The position numbers and the translations under genes were made by a program. A stretch of DNA of 64,000 nucleotides from Pratylenchus scribneri (taxonomy: Eukaryota; Nematoda; Chromadorea; Rhabditida; Pratylenchidae), in contig JAQSEB010000022.1 of assembly GCA_030063045.1 (NCBI GenBank), forward strand, positions 620,001-684,000, in the 5' to 3' direction. Positions 1 through 11,287 of this stretch are shown one piece after another. The stretch's first letter is position 1; the number at the start of each line of letters is the position of its first letter. The notes under the pieces were generated by a model. That model was not told the DNA's origin. It saw only the letters and a program-made list of their open reading frames with translations, and made no database searches.

Positions 1-4
1 TATG

Positions 5-222
5 TAGAGAGCGGATTTATATGCACCAAAAAGTGCCAAAATATGCAATTTATGCAAATTTCGGCAAAATTTCTCAAATTATGCAAAATTTTGATATAAA
101 ACCATTAAAATATGCAATTTTTCGATTTTTATTGCATTTTTGAAGGACAATTTTTGTCAAAAAAGTGCCAAAATATGCATTTGCATATAAATATATGCAA
201 TTTCATAAAAATCCGCTCTCTA
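5..222. mobile_element. Short TIR element (MITE), TA-flanked
   Basis: Inverted ends GAGAGCGGATTT at about 7 and its reverse complement ending near 220 are each flanked by TA, which fits a Tc1/mariner-type non-autonomous element. The interior is AT-rich, repeats 'tgccaaaatatgcaat' near both ends, and has no ORF. A diverged relative may lie at about 318-505, with imperfect ends TTAGAGCCCGGATTT and AAAATCCATGTTCTAA. Confidence 0.65.
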
Positions 223-541
223 TTCTAGACCTCAAATTAGTCATAAAAAAATAAAAAATTTTAAATGCCCCCGGCATCTTTCAAATTCCATCCAAGAAAT
301 TTACCTTATATTATTATTAGAGCCCGGATTTGCATATCTTGGCATATTTTTGGCAAAAATTTTTGTTCAAAAATGCAATTAAAATCGAAAAATTTCATAT
401 TTTTTAAAAAAATTTTACTAAAATTTGCTTATTTTAAGAAATTTTTAGAAATTTGCATATATTGTCACTTTATCGTGCATAAAATCCATGTTCTAATTAT
501 TATTTATTATATTCTATATAGTAGATTTAAAAATTTAAAAA

Positions 542-587
542 AACTAGCTCAGGAACGCGCGCTATCGCGCGCGTCCCTTAGCTAGTT
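542..587. repeat. GC-rich hairpin
   Basis: Arms of about 20 nt (aactagctcaggaacgcgcg and its near-perfect complement) surround a 4-nt loop. It is the only GC-rich island in an AT-rich stretch. It may be the end of a mobile element or a cruciform; no function is evident. Confidence 0.7.
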
Positions 588-754
588 ACTTTTTGAATTG
601 TACCAATCTTTGAAATAATTAAATATAATAAAAAAATTAATAATAAATGAATAATTTTATGCTAAAAAATAAATAGAAAAAAATTCTATTTAAATATTGT
701 ATTCATCTCTCATCAACTTCATTCATCCCTTAACATTTTTTATCACTATAATTT

Positions 755-770
755 CCCCCCCCCCCCCCCC
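755..770. repeat. Poly-C run (16 C)
   Basis: A homopolymer of 16 C lies in AT-rich intergenic DNA downstream of the 860-1258 gene. Length may be unreliable in an assembly. Confidence 0.9.
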
Positions 771-859
771 TTTATTCTTTTTAATTCTTCATTTTCTCTT
801 CCATTTTTTTCATGTTTCAATCTCTCCTCCATAAAATTTTGGATCCCATTTGTTCGTCT

Positions 860-1258
860 TCATTTTCTGTAAAATTCATTTTTATTTATTTTGTATAAAT
901 TTTCCACCATTTTAATGCCATTGAACATTTTTTGAACATTCCTTGCCAAAAGTCCATTTGTCATTTTGGCCAAAAGACTAAAAGCATCTTCCAGAGGCAA
1001 TGAAGTGAATAATTCATTTATTAATTCGGTTGGTATTCGTTTTCCTCGAAGATGAGATGAGAATTTTTTCTAGGAATTTATAAAAAATGAACGAATAAAT
1101 TTTCAAACCTTTTCTTTCATAATTTTTTGTTCCTTTGTTATTTGTTCTTTTGATTTCTGATTTTTTTCTTCAAATTTCCTTATTGTTGTTTTCACATCCA
1201 TTCCAACAATTTCTTCACTTAAATTTCTATTTTCGATGAATATTTTATTGGAATCCAT
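860..1258 (-). CDS. Two-exon hypothetical protein, 119 aa
   Basis: I do not recognise this protein. Exon 1 is 1258-1109 (50 codons) and exon 2 is 1069-860 (69 codons plus TGA), with a 39-nt phase-0 intron ending in CCTAG. There is no signal peptide. The first half is highly charged and probably coiled-coil (KFEEKNQKSKEQITKEQK). The second half is amphipathic helix-like (LRGKRIPTELINELFTSLP, then LEDAFSLLAKMTNGLLARNV). The open phase across the splice and protein-like composition argue that it is real. It reads toward the left edge and lies next to a decayed reading frame on the same strand (1346-1715). Either exon is too short to stand out as an ORF alone. Confidence 0.6.
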
Positions 1259-1345
1259 TTTTTATCAAGCAGTAGAATTTAGTAGAAAAATCAGCAATAA
1301 ATTCCTTTTTTAATTCTATGACAGAGTTCAAAAATAATTTTTTAT

Positions 1346-1715
1346 TTAATTTGAATTTAACGAAATATTTTCAAAATCTGCTGGGGATGGAAAGAAAAAT
1401 GGAATTCCCATTTCCCATTTTATCAATAATTCAATAGCCTCGATTAATTTTCTAGTTCATCAATGTAAATTTCTCCAAAGCTTCTTCTTTTCAATATTGC
1501 AATATTGCATACCAACATAATATTTTCCCTGGGAAATTTTTTAAGGCAAAAAAATTTTCAATTTATTTTCATCAATGAAATTCAGTCGAGGATTTGAAAA
1601 TGAATTCACTCAGAGAGTGGAAAATGGGAATTAATGCATTTATTTTATCATTTGATGATACAAAAAAAAACAAACATTTTGCATTTTCCCAAGACAAAGC
1701 ATTCATCTCATCCAT
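1346..1715 (-). pseudogene. Decayed protein-coding remnant
   Basis: The minus strand begins with an ATG at 1715 and 47 codons (MDEMNALSWENAKCLFFFVS...). It then shifts frame at least twice before ending in an open stretch containing KLIEAIELLIKWEMGIPFFF and a stop at 1346. The protein-like pieces in three frames suggest a recently broken gene. Family unknown. The upstream 119-aa gene is on the same strand, so the two may be a tandem pair from one locus. Confidence 0.4.
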
Positions 1716-2771
1716 TCTGATTGAGATAAACGTCCCCCTTTTAATTTTTTTAATTTAAAATGATAAATATTTGAAAAAAAAGATCAAACATATTTTCTTA
1801 TTGCTATTTTAGATACAAATTAGATTTAAATTTAAAATGATAAGATTAGGCAGGAATCAGGAAATATGCATTTAGAAAGGAGCTTAATTTGGGCATATTT
1901 AAGTGCCTAAAAATTCCGTTTTGACAACAAAATTTCAATTCCAATATGGAACCAGGGAAAAATATTTAATTCATTATTTTGTCATTATTCTTTATCGAGA
2001 TATTTTATATGGAATAAGAGAGGACAAATTTTACTTTCTGATTTTCTCAATGAGAATATCAACCAATCTTCTAAAAAGTCATCAATTAAAATTTTTTTTA
2101 AAGTTTCTTCTTTCTTTTTCCTATTGCTCTTCATGCATAGTTTTTAATTTTATATTAGTCTTGATGTGAAATTCCCCTTATTATAAAATTATGTAACCAA
2201 TAAAAAATTTTTCCTCATCTTAATCTAAATTCCATAATTTCTTTAATTATACCTCAAAATCTTGTATAAAATTAAAGAAAAAAATGAATTTAAAATTTCC
2301 TAACGAACCGGCAATGTTGCCGTTCATTATCACTTATCAGCTACAAAGAGAAGTACAAATTCATCCTAATAAAATTCATTAAATAGTGAAAAAATTGCCA
2401 ATGCCTGTGTGAAATGGAAATTGGAAAAATTTGATTGAATTGATTGAAATACAACTAAAAAAATTAAATTTTTATGTATTTTTTGTTTTATTTTTTGAAA
2501 TAAAAATGAGATAATTTTTAGATTTATTGACATATTAACCAATGTTCTTTGGACGGATAATTGCATTTTGATGGAAAATTTTTATTTGGATGGAATAAAG
2601 TCTGACCTTTCTGGCAAATGAAGGGGATTTATTTGTATTTTGTATGGATGATTTTTATTTTCCCTAAAGTTACGGCTGATCAAGTTAGCCGCATTATTCG
2701 CATTGGGTTACGGATTTGCATAGTTTTTTTTTTTTTTGTTTGTACAGAATTTTTTCCTAATTGGGGGCCTT

Positions 2772-2776
2772 TATAA
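2772..2776 (+). promoter_or_regulatory. TATA box of K1 within the conserved knottin upstream block
   Basis: The sequence GGGGGCCTTTATAAGCCCAT lies about 100 nt before the K1 ATG. Equivalent TATAA sites precede K5 (15230), K8 (20915), K10 (23622), K14 (32836) and K17 (37606). On the minus strand they precede K6 (18602-18606), K12 (28914-28918), K18 (41500-41504), K20 (51473-51477) and K21 (54474-54478). K3, K2 and K13 have degenerate versions without an intact TATA. Confidence 0.6.
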
Positions 2777-2872
2777 GCCCATTGGAATTTCACATAAAAC
2801 CATCATTTTCCATTCAATCAATTTATCCAAATTCACCGCATTTCTCCTGCTCTAAAATATTGTCCGAATAAA

Positions 2873-3507
2873 ATGGCTACCAACAAAAATGCCTTCCCAA
2901 TATTATACATCAGCTTAATTCTAGTAATGACTATTTTGTTGATCCAAATGAATTTTGTACAAGTGGACGGTCAATGTCGCCAATTTGGTCAATGTATGTA
3001 TAATTTTAATGCATAGCATTCCATTGTGGTTTTCCAATTGAAATTTTTAATTTGTAGAGAATTTGATTGCAAATACATAATTTCTGACAAATTTAGGAAA
3101 TTCTTACTAATTGTTGTCCAAAAAAAATTTTTTAATTATTCTTTTCAATTTGATTTCTAGGCATTTTCGGTGCAGAATTGATCTCAAAAATCACTAACAT
3201 ATTTAATAAGCAATTTCGAAAATTAAAAAAAATTTTTTTTATGATGGCAATTCATAATTATTACCAATAACCACAATTTAAGCAATTAATCAAAAAAAAA
3301 CAAAAGAGAAGCATAAATTTTAGCAAACTGATATTTAAAAAATATTTCCGAAGAGACGTGATATTTTTAATTTTCTCTGATCATTTTTTATAAGAATTAG
3401 ATAGAATTATTTTATTTGTTTTTGAATTTTTAGCATGCAGTGGAGCTGGAGATCGAAACTGCTGTGGAGTTTGTAAAGGAGGTGTGTGTCTACCACCAGG
3501 GAAGTAG
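2873..3507 (+). CDS. K1: secreted single-knot knottin-like peptide, 64 aa
   Basis: Exon 1 (2873-2993) encodes a signal peptide, MATNKNAFPILYISLILVMT then a Leu/Ile core, predicted to be cut after VDG at residue 33. It also carries Cys35. Exon 2 (3434-3507) follows a 440-nt phase-1 intron and carries C42, C50-C51, C54 and C59. Spacing is C-x6-C-x7-CC-x2-C-x4-C, which fits the inhibitor cystine knot scaffold (expected pairing 1-4, 2-5, 3-6). The tail LPPGK matches the module-linker motif in larger members. The product should be an extracellular peptide of about 31 residues; its target is unknown. An AATAAA signal lies near 3580. K2 faces it tail to tail. Confidence 0.8.
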
Positions 3508-4817
3508 AATGTGTGCAGTGTGCGATAAATGAGAACATATTCCTCTCCCATGAACGATGAAAAATGTTGATGAAAAAGAAATAAATGTGAAAATGATTAA
3601 ATTTGTTAACAAAAAATTAATAAAATTCAATTATTAAATGTATTGAAACATCCAAAATATTGTTTGCTAATATAATTTAATAAATGTTATTTGAGAAAAA
3701 TTTTTTATCATAAAATAGATATTAATATTTTTTTAAATTAAATAATTTAATTACTAATAATTAACTTTTGTAGTTAAAAAAAACGGAAAAAAATTTCACT
3801 TCATTTCACTCTATTTTGGTTGGTTAAATGGAGGAATTCTTCAATAAATTCCAAGGAAAAAAAAAACTTAACTTTTACTTTTTTTGCATATTATTTATCT
3901 CCATTTTGGTGTAATTTAAATTTAAAACCTCCTCATAATGTTTTTAGCTCAGCTATGTAAATAAAAAAATATGCCACTTTTTTTGCGGGTGTTTTAGCCT
4001 CAATATTGTAAAAATAATTTTTTAGCCATAACTTGTCCAATTTTTTTTATAAAACGTATAAAATAATTTTTATTTGCATAGTTGACTGTGATTAATGAAA
4101 CGATTATATATATTTTTGCAAATTCAATCTGATTTGAATTGACTTTACGAATAATAAGTGATAAATAATAATCGATTTGAAATTTCAAAATGTAAGCAAT
4201 CCCTATTAAAAATATAAAATGTTGAGAAGAATTTCTCTGTCCAATAATAAAAATTGCATGAAAAAGTGAAATTATTAATTTCGCATGAAAGATAATTATA
4301 TTAATCTAATTAAAACAAAATTATATAAATATTTTTTAATATAAATAATAATATTTATCAAGTCATGCCATTTATAAATGATTTTATTGTGTTTTGCAAT
4401 TATATTTATTGCTTAAAAGTTTGAAAATTTTGTTCTCAATTATCTTTCATCTATAAATTTGTTCATTCATCTAAAAGGGCTCGCACACATTCTAAATTCC
4501 TTCAAGCTTCAATCAACCACAACTTCTTGCGTCATCATCAAAATCACAACAATCTTCACTGCAAAACTGGTTAATTAAATTTTACTATTAAAACAAAAAT
4601 ATTAGAATATATTTTATGATAAACAATTTAGCAAATAACATTTATCAAGTCATAATAGCAAACAATATTTTGGGTATTGCAATATATTTAATAATTGAAT
4701 TTGATTTAATTTTTTGTAAACAAATTTAATCATTTTCAGTTTATTTATTTTAAATCAACATTTTCATCGTCCATGGGAGGGGAATATTCTCGTCTCGCAC
4801 ATATTCAACTTCTATGG
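3508..4817. other. Intergenic DNA with inverted 3' flanks of K1 and K2
   Basis: About 3590-3710 downstream of K1 and about 4590-4740 downstream of K2 are inverted copies of one another (blocks such as caattattaaatgtattg). This shows that the pair arose by inverted duplication including the 3' flank. The centre is AT-rich, and I see no gene in it. Confidence 0.6.
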
Positions 4818-5340
4818 TTACGAACAAATAGCACTATGACAAGTATCACTGCAACAATCCGAATCCAGTTTGCAATCTAAAAATTCATAAACAATTAAAA
4901 TAATTTTATCCAGGACCAATTAATTATAAAATATAGTTTATCAGAGAAAATTAAATCTATCCAACCTCTTTAGAAAATATTTTTATAAATACAAGTTTAT
5001 TAAATTAGCTTCTCTTTGGTTTTTCTTGATTAATTGCTTAAATTACTGGTAATCCCTATGAATTGCGATCATAAAAAAAATATTTTTTGTGGACAAGATT
5101 TCATAGAGATTTCCTAAATTTGCCAAAATTATGTATTTGCTATGAAAATTTCTACAAATTAATGATATCAATTGGAAAAAAAACCACTATGGAATGCTAT
5201 GCCCTAAAATTATACATACGTCGACCCAATTTGGAACATTGACCGTCCACTTGTACAACATTAAATTGAATCAGTAAAATGGTCAACAAGAGAAATAAGC
5301 TGATGTACAACATTGGGAAGGCATTTTTGTTTGCAGCCAT
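4818..5340 (-). CDS. K2: secreted single-knot knottin-like peptide, 59 aa
   Basis: Exon 1 (5340-5220) encodes the signal peptide MAANKNAFPMLYISLFLLLT and on to VDGQ, with Cys35. A phase-1 intron of 343 nt follows, then exon 2 (4876-4818) with C42, C48-C49, C53 and C58. Spacing is C-x6-C-x5-CC-x3-C-x4-C. The mature peptide is about 26 residues. It is arranged tail to tail with K1 and head to head (at a distance) with K3. The usual upstream block is present but its TATA has decayed to CTTTTTAAG, so expression may be weaker. Secretion is inferred from the signal, and the knot from cysteine spacing alone. Confidence 0.8.
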
Positions 5341-5595
5341 TTTATTCGGAGAATATTCAGAATAGAAGAAAATGTGGGATTTGGATATAATGGATATGAT
5401 GGAAAAAGATGGATTTGTGTGATTTTTCTAGTGGCTTAAAAAGGCCCCCAAATGGGACAGTGTCTGTACAAACAAAAAATTATCCATCCAAATACGCTGG
5501 CCAAAAATACGAATAATTTTCCATCCAAATAACCTGTTTAACCCTTCCGGATGTTTTATCCAATGAGACCTATCCTATTCAATTGTATAAAAGTT

Positions 5596-5790
5596 ATCAT
5601 TTTTAAAATGTACGAATGATCATTTTTAAAATGTACGAGTGATCATTTTTAAAATGTACGAGTGATCATTTTTAAAATGTACGAGTGATCATTTTTAAAA
5701 TGTACGAGTGATCATTTTTAAAATGTACGAGTGATCATTTTTAAAATGTACGAGTGATCATTTTTAAAATGTACGAGTGATCATTTTTTC
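5596..5790. repeat. 23-bp minisatellite, about 8 copies
   Basis: Near-perfect tandem copies of gatcatttttaaaatgtacg plus agt. The first copy differs by one base and the last is partial. It begins just beyond the inverted knottin upstream block at 5535-5590. Confidence 0.95.
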
Positions 5791-6339
5791 TTCATTCTCT
5801 AAAATTTAATTCTCTTTCAAATTTGTGCTGGATAAAATTTTCGTTTTCGGAGAAGATACTTCTTTAAAATTGCATTATAAATAATACTAGTATTATGGTG
5901 AAAACCGATTGGAAAATTTTATAAACTTAAAAGGACTCTTTAGCCAACAATTCTGCTGATGATTATAGTTGTCTTCTAAATTTTATGAAAGAAGATCTCA
6001 CACAGATGCGCATTGTTACTTGGGATGATACCTATTCTGCTGATTTATTCTACCTAGCTCTAATCCAATTCCAACTATAGTGGTAGTGGGTTGGAATCTT
6101 TCACCTTATCGTAGTTGACCCAAAAATAGGATACAAACTTAATAAGTAATGAAAAAGAATTTGTAATGGAATGAAAATTTTTAAGATTAATTTTAAATTT
6201 CCTGACAAATAAAAGTAAATAAATTTATTAAAATTATGCGATTTCAAATAAAACTTAATCAATTTCTATTATATTCGAAAGAATATACAAAAAATATTCA
6301 CACGGAATTTTATTAAATTTTAAATATTATATATTATTC

Positions 6340-6740
6340 AAATTACCTAAATGTTTATTTCGTCCCTTTCTTTTTTTCATTTTCGCATCAATTCGTTCAT
6401 AAAATATTTTTTGATTATTTCTTAATCAATGTTAGAAATTTCTCTCGCGTTTTCGGATCATCACTGAAATATTTAAATATTAATTTTTTTTATATTATGA
6501 AAAAATATAAATCTAAAAAGAATTTATTAATTTTAGTTTGTCCAAAAAAATTTTATGCTATTTGGCCTCATTTTTTCTCTCTAATTTTCAATTATTTTTA
6601 AGCCTCATATAAATTAATATAATTAGTAATTATTTATTATAAATAATTAAAATTTATGCGTACCGGAATTAGCCCAGCATGCAGAAAGTTGTTGTTGTTG
6701 CATGAATTTTTTGCACACCGCGCATAACCATACACATATG
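6340..6740 (-). pseudogene. Possible two-exon gene remnant
   Basis: Minus-strand open stretches are separated by a plausible intron (donor GTACGC near 6662, acceptor TTTCAG near 6466). The upstream block can be read as [19 protein letters not shown] or as a Cys-containing alternative frame. The downstream block reads DDPKTREKFLTLIKK then stop, with a second open frame NQKIFYERIDAKMKKRKGRN overlapping it by a shift. Reading phases do not join cleanly, so this is probably a decayed gene. Family not recognised. Confidence 0.3.
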
Positions 6741-6792
6741 ACTGAAATTAGAAATCAATTTTTTAATATTTAATAATAATAGTTACGTCCGG

Positions 6793-7156
6793 GGTCAATT
6801 CCACAATAGAGAATAGACAAAGGGCGGTGCAAATATGAAATATAAAGTTTTTGGCTTCTAATAAGTCTGAAACTAGTTTTAAATTACACAAATCTTATAA
6901 CATTTTGGAGATCTCATCGAGACGCATCGATGGTATATAATATATTAGCTTTTGGCCCAAAATAAGAAAGTTTAAAACCAAAATCTGGAAAAATGGTTTA
7001 ATATCATTTAATTTTGATCAAATCATGACAAATTATATATACCATTCAATGCGTCTTGATGAGATCTATAAAATGGTATACGGTTTGGGGGTCTAAAACC
7101 AGTTTATGATTTATTATAAGCCAAAAACTTTATATTTGCACCATTGTGGAATCGAT
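6793..7156. mobile_element. Foldback MITE
   Basis: Long inverted arms: ggtcaattccacaatag... gcaaatat..aatataaagttttt on the left, and the complement ending accattgtggaatcgatct on the right. The centre holds the inverted motif GACGCATCGATGGTATAT and ATATACCATTCAATGCGTC. The same element type occurs at 35734-36081. No coding capacity. Confidence 0.7.
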
Positions 7157-7674
7157 CTAGCACCGATTTTTACAATCATTTTATTAGAAAGTGTGGAATT
7201 TGATAAAAATGGATAGGATGGTAAATTATGAGTTTTAGTGATTTTTCAATGGGATCTCAAATTGAGCTCATTTTCCTCTATATTATGAAAAAAAAATTAT
7301 TCAAATCCATTGACACAAATATGAAGAATTTTATTTTCCTTTTTTGGTAAAAATGCAAACTCAACGAAAATTATCCCCAAATTTGCGAACATATTTCTAG
7401 ATCATCCGTATAACATGACAATAACGATCAAATTTAAATCCCATGCCTTTTCGCCGAAGAGGCCAAACTTCATTCATTCCATCTAATTCACAATTTTCTG
7501 GTGAATAAGGAAGCAAAAATTAATCCGAATGGCTTATTTTCCAAAAAAATTAATTTACACCGTCTGGGTAACAAGAATTTGAAAAATGCATGACAAAAAT
7601 GCACTCATTATAATTACAAAATTAGTTGTAAAAACTTGTTAAAAGAGCAATTTGTAGCATATAATGGTCGGATG

Positions 7675-7845
7675 AACTTTTACGCAACATTTCCCCTCTG
7701 CTGGCTGCCAAAATCTATTTGTAAAATTCATTTTTTAATTCTACAAAAATATTTTTAATGACTTTTACGCAACATTTCCCTTCTGGCTGCCAAAATTTAT
7801 TTGTAAAATTCATTTTTTAATTTTACAAAAATATTTTTAATGAAT
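7675..7845. repeat. Tandem duplication of an 85-bp unit
   Basis: Two adjacent copies of a unit starting acttttacgcaacatttccc and ending aaaatatttttaatg, with a few differences. The sequence around 7527-7610 is also found at 34240-34320 downstream of K15, marking a segmental duplication. I see no gene between 7160 and 8020. Confidence 0.8.
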
Positions 7846-8020
7846 TCGACTTTTGCTCTCTCACCATATCCGTCTGGTTAAATTTTAGACCAGGTAAATG
7901 CAATCTAATAAAAAATTCTTATTTTCTGAATTCCCACTATTTGGTATTGATTTTGTTAAATAAAATTAAAGAATAATTTAGAATTGATCAAATCAGGTCT
8001 AAAATAAATAATTTATTCAG

Positions 8021-9564
8021 CTTTTTCAAAAACATCATGACAGTGGATTCTCCGCACAATATTTTATACTATATAATTGTCCACAATTTTTGTCTGCTTT
8101 CATTAATATTTTACTGAATTTGTCATTGATTTTTGTTTCAATCAAATCCAGGTAATAAAAAAAAAGAAAAAAATGTAAATTCCCACTTTCGCAAAAGATC
8201 AAAACTTCACAATCCTTTCAATTATTTCATCACCTTCGAATCCTTCACATCCATCTTGTTAGCCTATGGATGTTTTTCTGGCATTTGGCTCCCATTCTCT
8301 GGGCAAAATGTTGCACGCATTGAAATTTGCATATTATTGAAAGTACTCAGCTTTGTTGCGGTTACAATGCAAAAAGCAATGATGGTGTTCATCAGTTTGG
8401 AACGACTAATTTGCATTCTATTTCCTATTTTGTAAGATTAAATTTAATATCATTAAAATAATTTTTTAAAAATAAATTTTCATTGTTTTTAGCTATCGAA
8501 ATAAATTTTTAATTGAATGGAAACATTTTTATATTCTCACTGTTCTTATTCTTGATACTATATTTGGTGGCATAATGGGCTATTTTATTCTTTCGAACAC
8601 ACTTGATGCAAAGTAAGAAACCAATGTTTTTAACCAATATTATTAATATCATTTTTAGACATTACTATTTGTGCAATTTCATCGATTTTCTCAATGAAGA
8701 TGGTAGAAAATATTTATATAAAGGAAATATGTTTGCTGAAATTTTGGTGTTGGCAGTTTATGTTATTATTTTATTTTTGATTATCAAAGCCAGAATTCAG
8801 CGAGTAAAATGTGAATTTGTTTGATTAGAAAATAATTCCACCAATCTTGGTAAACCGTCTTCATGATTAAATCCCTTTCGCTAGCAAAGAACCCGTTCTT
8901 ATAAAACGCTTTGAAATCTATTGGTTTAAAATTTGTCATTTACATTTAACTATTAATTCAAAGAAATATCAGATCTAATAGTTTAAAACAGGTTTATAAT
9001 AAATGGTTTAAAACTATTTCAAAATTAATGGTTTAGAATTTGTTCATAACCAATAATTAAAAACTGAAAGCTAATAATTTAAAACACAAAGAAAACTACA
9101 TTAAAAATTTATTAATCTGTATTTTTAAAGTAATGGACGCGAAAAATATGCAAATTTTGCGCTCTTTGAATGTTATTATGGGCATAATTATTTTTGGTTG
9201 GCTTATCAATGCTTCAAGCGTAATTTATGTGCCCCTTTTCAAAATATCCGATTCTGATTGGCTAAAAATATATCCATACATAAATTCAATATCCTTATTC
9301 GCTTCGGCTTGCAATGGCTCAGTCTTATTTGCATTGAGGTATTTTAAATAATTTGAATTATTATTTAAAAATATTTTTAATTTTTTTAATTGTTTTAAAA
9401 TTTTAATATTAATTTTATTTTTTATGATAAATAATTATTTTTTAATCAACAGTCAAGAATATCGAAAATGCTATCAATCCGTTTTCTCATGGTTATTTAG
9501 AGGAAAACAAACACAGACGACAGTTCAAGTGATTTCTTCACAGATGAAAATTCAAACGATTTAA
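8021..9564 (+). CDS. Srsx-like seven-transmembrane chemoreceptor (5'-incomplete)
   Basis: Six exons join in phase: 8021-8151, 8198-8431, 8493-8612, 8659-8810, 9131-9338 and 9453-9564, giving 318 codons. The initiating exon lies upstream and was not identified. TM1 is FINILLNLSLIFVSIKS. A 46-nt intron splits it from KLHNPFNYFITF. TM3 ends in LERLICILFPIFYRNK, equivalent to the DR(L/Y)xxxxFPxxYR signature of nematode Srsx receptors. Extracellular loop 2 has an HYYLCNF cysteine. TM6 has the aromatic GW (IIIFGWLINASS), and TM7 is SISLFASACNGSVLFALR. The C-terminus is short and Ser/Thr/Gln-rich. This family acts as G-protein-coupled chemosensory or peptide receptors in neurons; the ligand is unknown. 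The GTGAAT donor of exon 4 is the least certain junction; the nearer GTAAAA site would create an immediate stop. Confidence 0.75.
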
Positions 9565-10023
9565 TTTTTTAATTTAATTTTATTTTAAATATTGATAACA
9601 TTTTACATTTTAATGAATTTCATATTTTTTAAATAAATTGAAATAAACATTTATTTTTACTCATTTAAAATTTATAGATAATTGAATAGGTCTCATTGGA
9701 TAAAACATCTGGAAGGGTTAAATATGTGATTTGGATGGATAATTTTTATTTGAATGGAATTAAGTTTGTCTATCTGCTGGCAAAAGAAAAGGATTGTTTG
9801 GATTTTGTATGGATAATTTGATCATTCTATAAAGTTTTATGGATGATTAAGCAAAATTATTCGCATTTTTGGCCCAAGGATTTGGATGGATAATTTTTTG
9901 TTTGTACAGACACTCTGTCCCATGGGAGCCTTTAAGCCCATTGTAAGTAAGAAAAACATCATTTTGCATCATATCCATCCTAATTCCTCACATTTTTCCG
10001 GCTCTAAAAATTTTCCGAATAAA

Positions 10024-10870
10024 ATGGTTGCCAACAAAAATGCCTTCCCAATATTATTTCTGGTGTTGACCATTTTGTTGATTTCAACAGCATGTCTTGC
10101 AGGCGGCCGGTCAACGTTGCCGCATCACTAGAGGTATGTATAGAAACTGCTCAAAATATCATTTTTATTAACACCGTTTCAGACTGTCCCTCAACAATAA
10201 ATTATAATTGCAAATCTGGGAGTTGCTGCATCTCAGCAGTCAGCACCAGGCCCCGGTAATTGTTTTTCTATTCCCACTATAAATTTGCAGAGATTTTGAT
10301 TGCAAATACAGAATTTCTGGCAAATTTAGCAAAACATTAAGAATTGTTGTCCCTAAAAAATAATTTTTAAAATGTTCTCAGTTTGATTTCTAGGAGTTTT
10401 TCGATGCAGCACAAATCGAATCAATTTTTCATATTTTATAATCTTAAAAAGATAATGTTGTCATTTTTTCAGGAAAAGACGAAGAGGAGAAAATTTTTGA
10501 AAGTTTTATTCATGGTAAACGAAACGTAGGTAATGCCATACCAAGATGGCAAGATTTGATGAAATGGATGAAAGAATTATATATTCAACAACTCGAAAAC
10601 CCTTAATAAGTGATTTTTGAAATTAAAAAAAATTATTTTTTATGTTCGCAATTCATAAGTATTACCAATTACCACAATTTAAGCAATTAATTAAGAAAAA
10701 CAAAAGAAAAGCAAAATTTTAACAAACTAATATTTAAAAAATATTTTCATTTTTATAATTAGACTTATTTAGACAAAATTATTTTATTTTTTTCTGAATT
10801 TTTAGTATGTCGCTCGAATTCGGATTGTTGCAGTAACAATTGTGATCAAGATGTCAATGTGTGTCGATGA
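10024..10870 (+). pseudogene. K3: frameshifted knottin-family gene
   Basis: The exon layout matches intact members: exon 1 10024-10133, exon 2 10183-10255, exon 3 10806-10870. Exon 1 is 110 nt instead of 3n+1. One extra base in the run before the signal-peptide end (about 10080-10084) shifts the frame and leads to a stop at about 10129-10131. Exon 2 is also one base off phase at its CCCCG donor. The terminal exon remains an open knot (C-x5-CC-x3-C-x6-C). The TATA region has lost the ATA (CCTTTAAGCCC near 9935). It appears dead unless these are assembly errors. It is head to head with K2 across the GPCR block. Confidence 0.7.
10473..10606 (+). other. Unassigned exon-like reading frame inside the K3 intron
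   Basis: It follows a good acceptor (cattttttcag) and stays open for 44 codons to TAA at 10604-10606. The composition is protein-like and unlike knottins: charged start GKDEEEKIFESFIHGKRN, then IPRWQDLMKWMKELYIQQL. It needs the same phase 1 as the family introns, so it could serve as an alternative terminal exon, or it may be a stray exon captured during duplication. I do not recognise it. Confidence 0.35.
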
Positions 10871-11175
10871 TGAAAGAAGTAGAATATATGAGAAGATACC
10901 TCTCTCATGAACGATGAAAATGTTAATGAAAAAGAAATAAACGTGATTAAATTTGTTATCAAAAAATTAGATCAAATTCAATTATTGAAAAATAGAAAAA
11001 AAAAGAAAAGGAGTATGTGGAAATGATCCTGAAAATATTTTAAAATTATATTTTAATTTGCTATTTTTAAAAATAATTTTTTGCTTTATTATTCCAAAAT
11101 TTTTAGATTATCAATTTTTAATCACAAAGAATCTTGTTCAAAAATTCGATTATCCTTCTTTTTTAATTTTTCTTT

Positions 11176-11287
11176 TCATCCGGCCATAGGAGCATTAGTC
11201 GAATTTAGTGTACTATTCTGTTGAGTAATCATTTCGGGCATCATTGGAAATGTGCCTGTGCATGGACTTTGTTCCCAATGATTTCCG
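11176..11287 (-). pseudogene. Orphan terminal exon of the Ly6/TSP1 gene
   Basis: On the minus strand after a TTTACAG acceptor, the frame starts GNHWEQSPCTGTFPMMPEMI and runs to TGA at 11176. It matches exon 4 of the 12697-14433 gene (NRNNWEQSPCIGILP...). The frame continues 10 or more codons past the point where that gene stops, so the ancestral C-terminus was probably longer. No matching upstream exons are visible nearby, making this a dispersed partial duplicate. Confidence 0.65.

Noticed and set aside
5596..5790. Regularly spaced repeats that could suggest a CRISPR array
   Set aside because: The repeats are contiguous without spacers and the genome is eukaryotic; it is a minisatellite.
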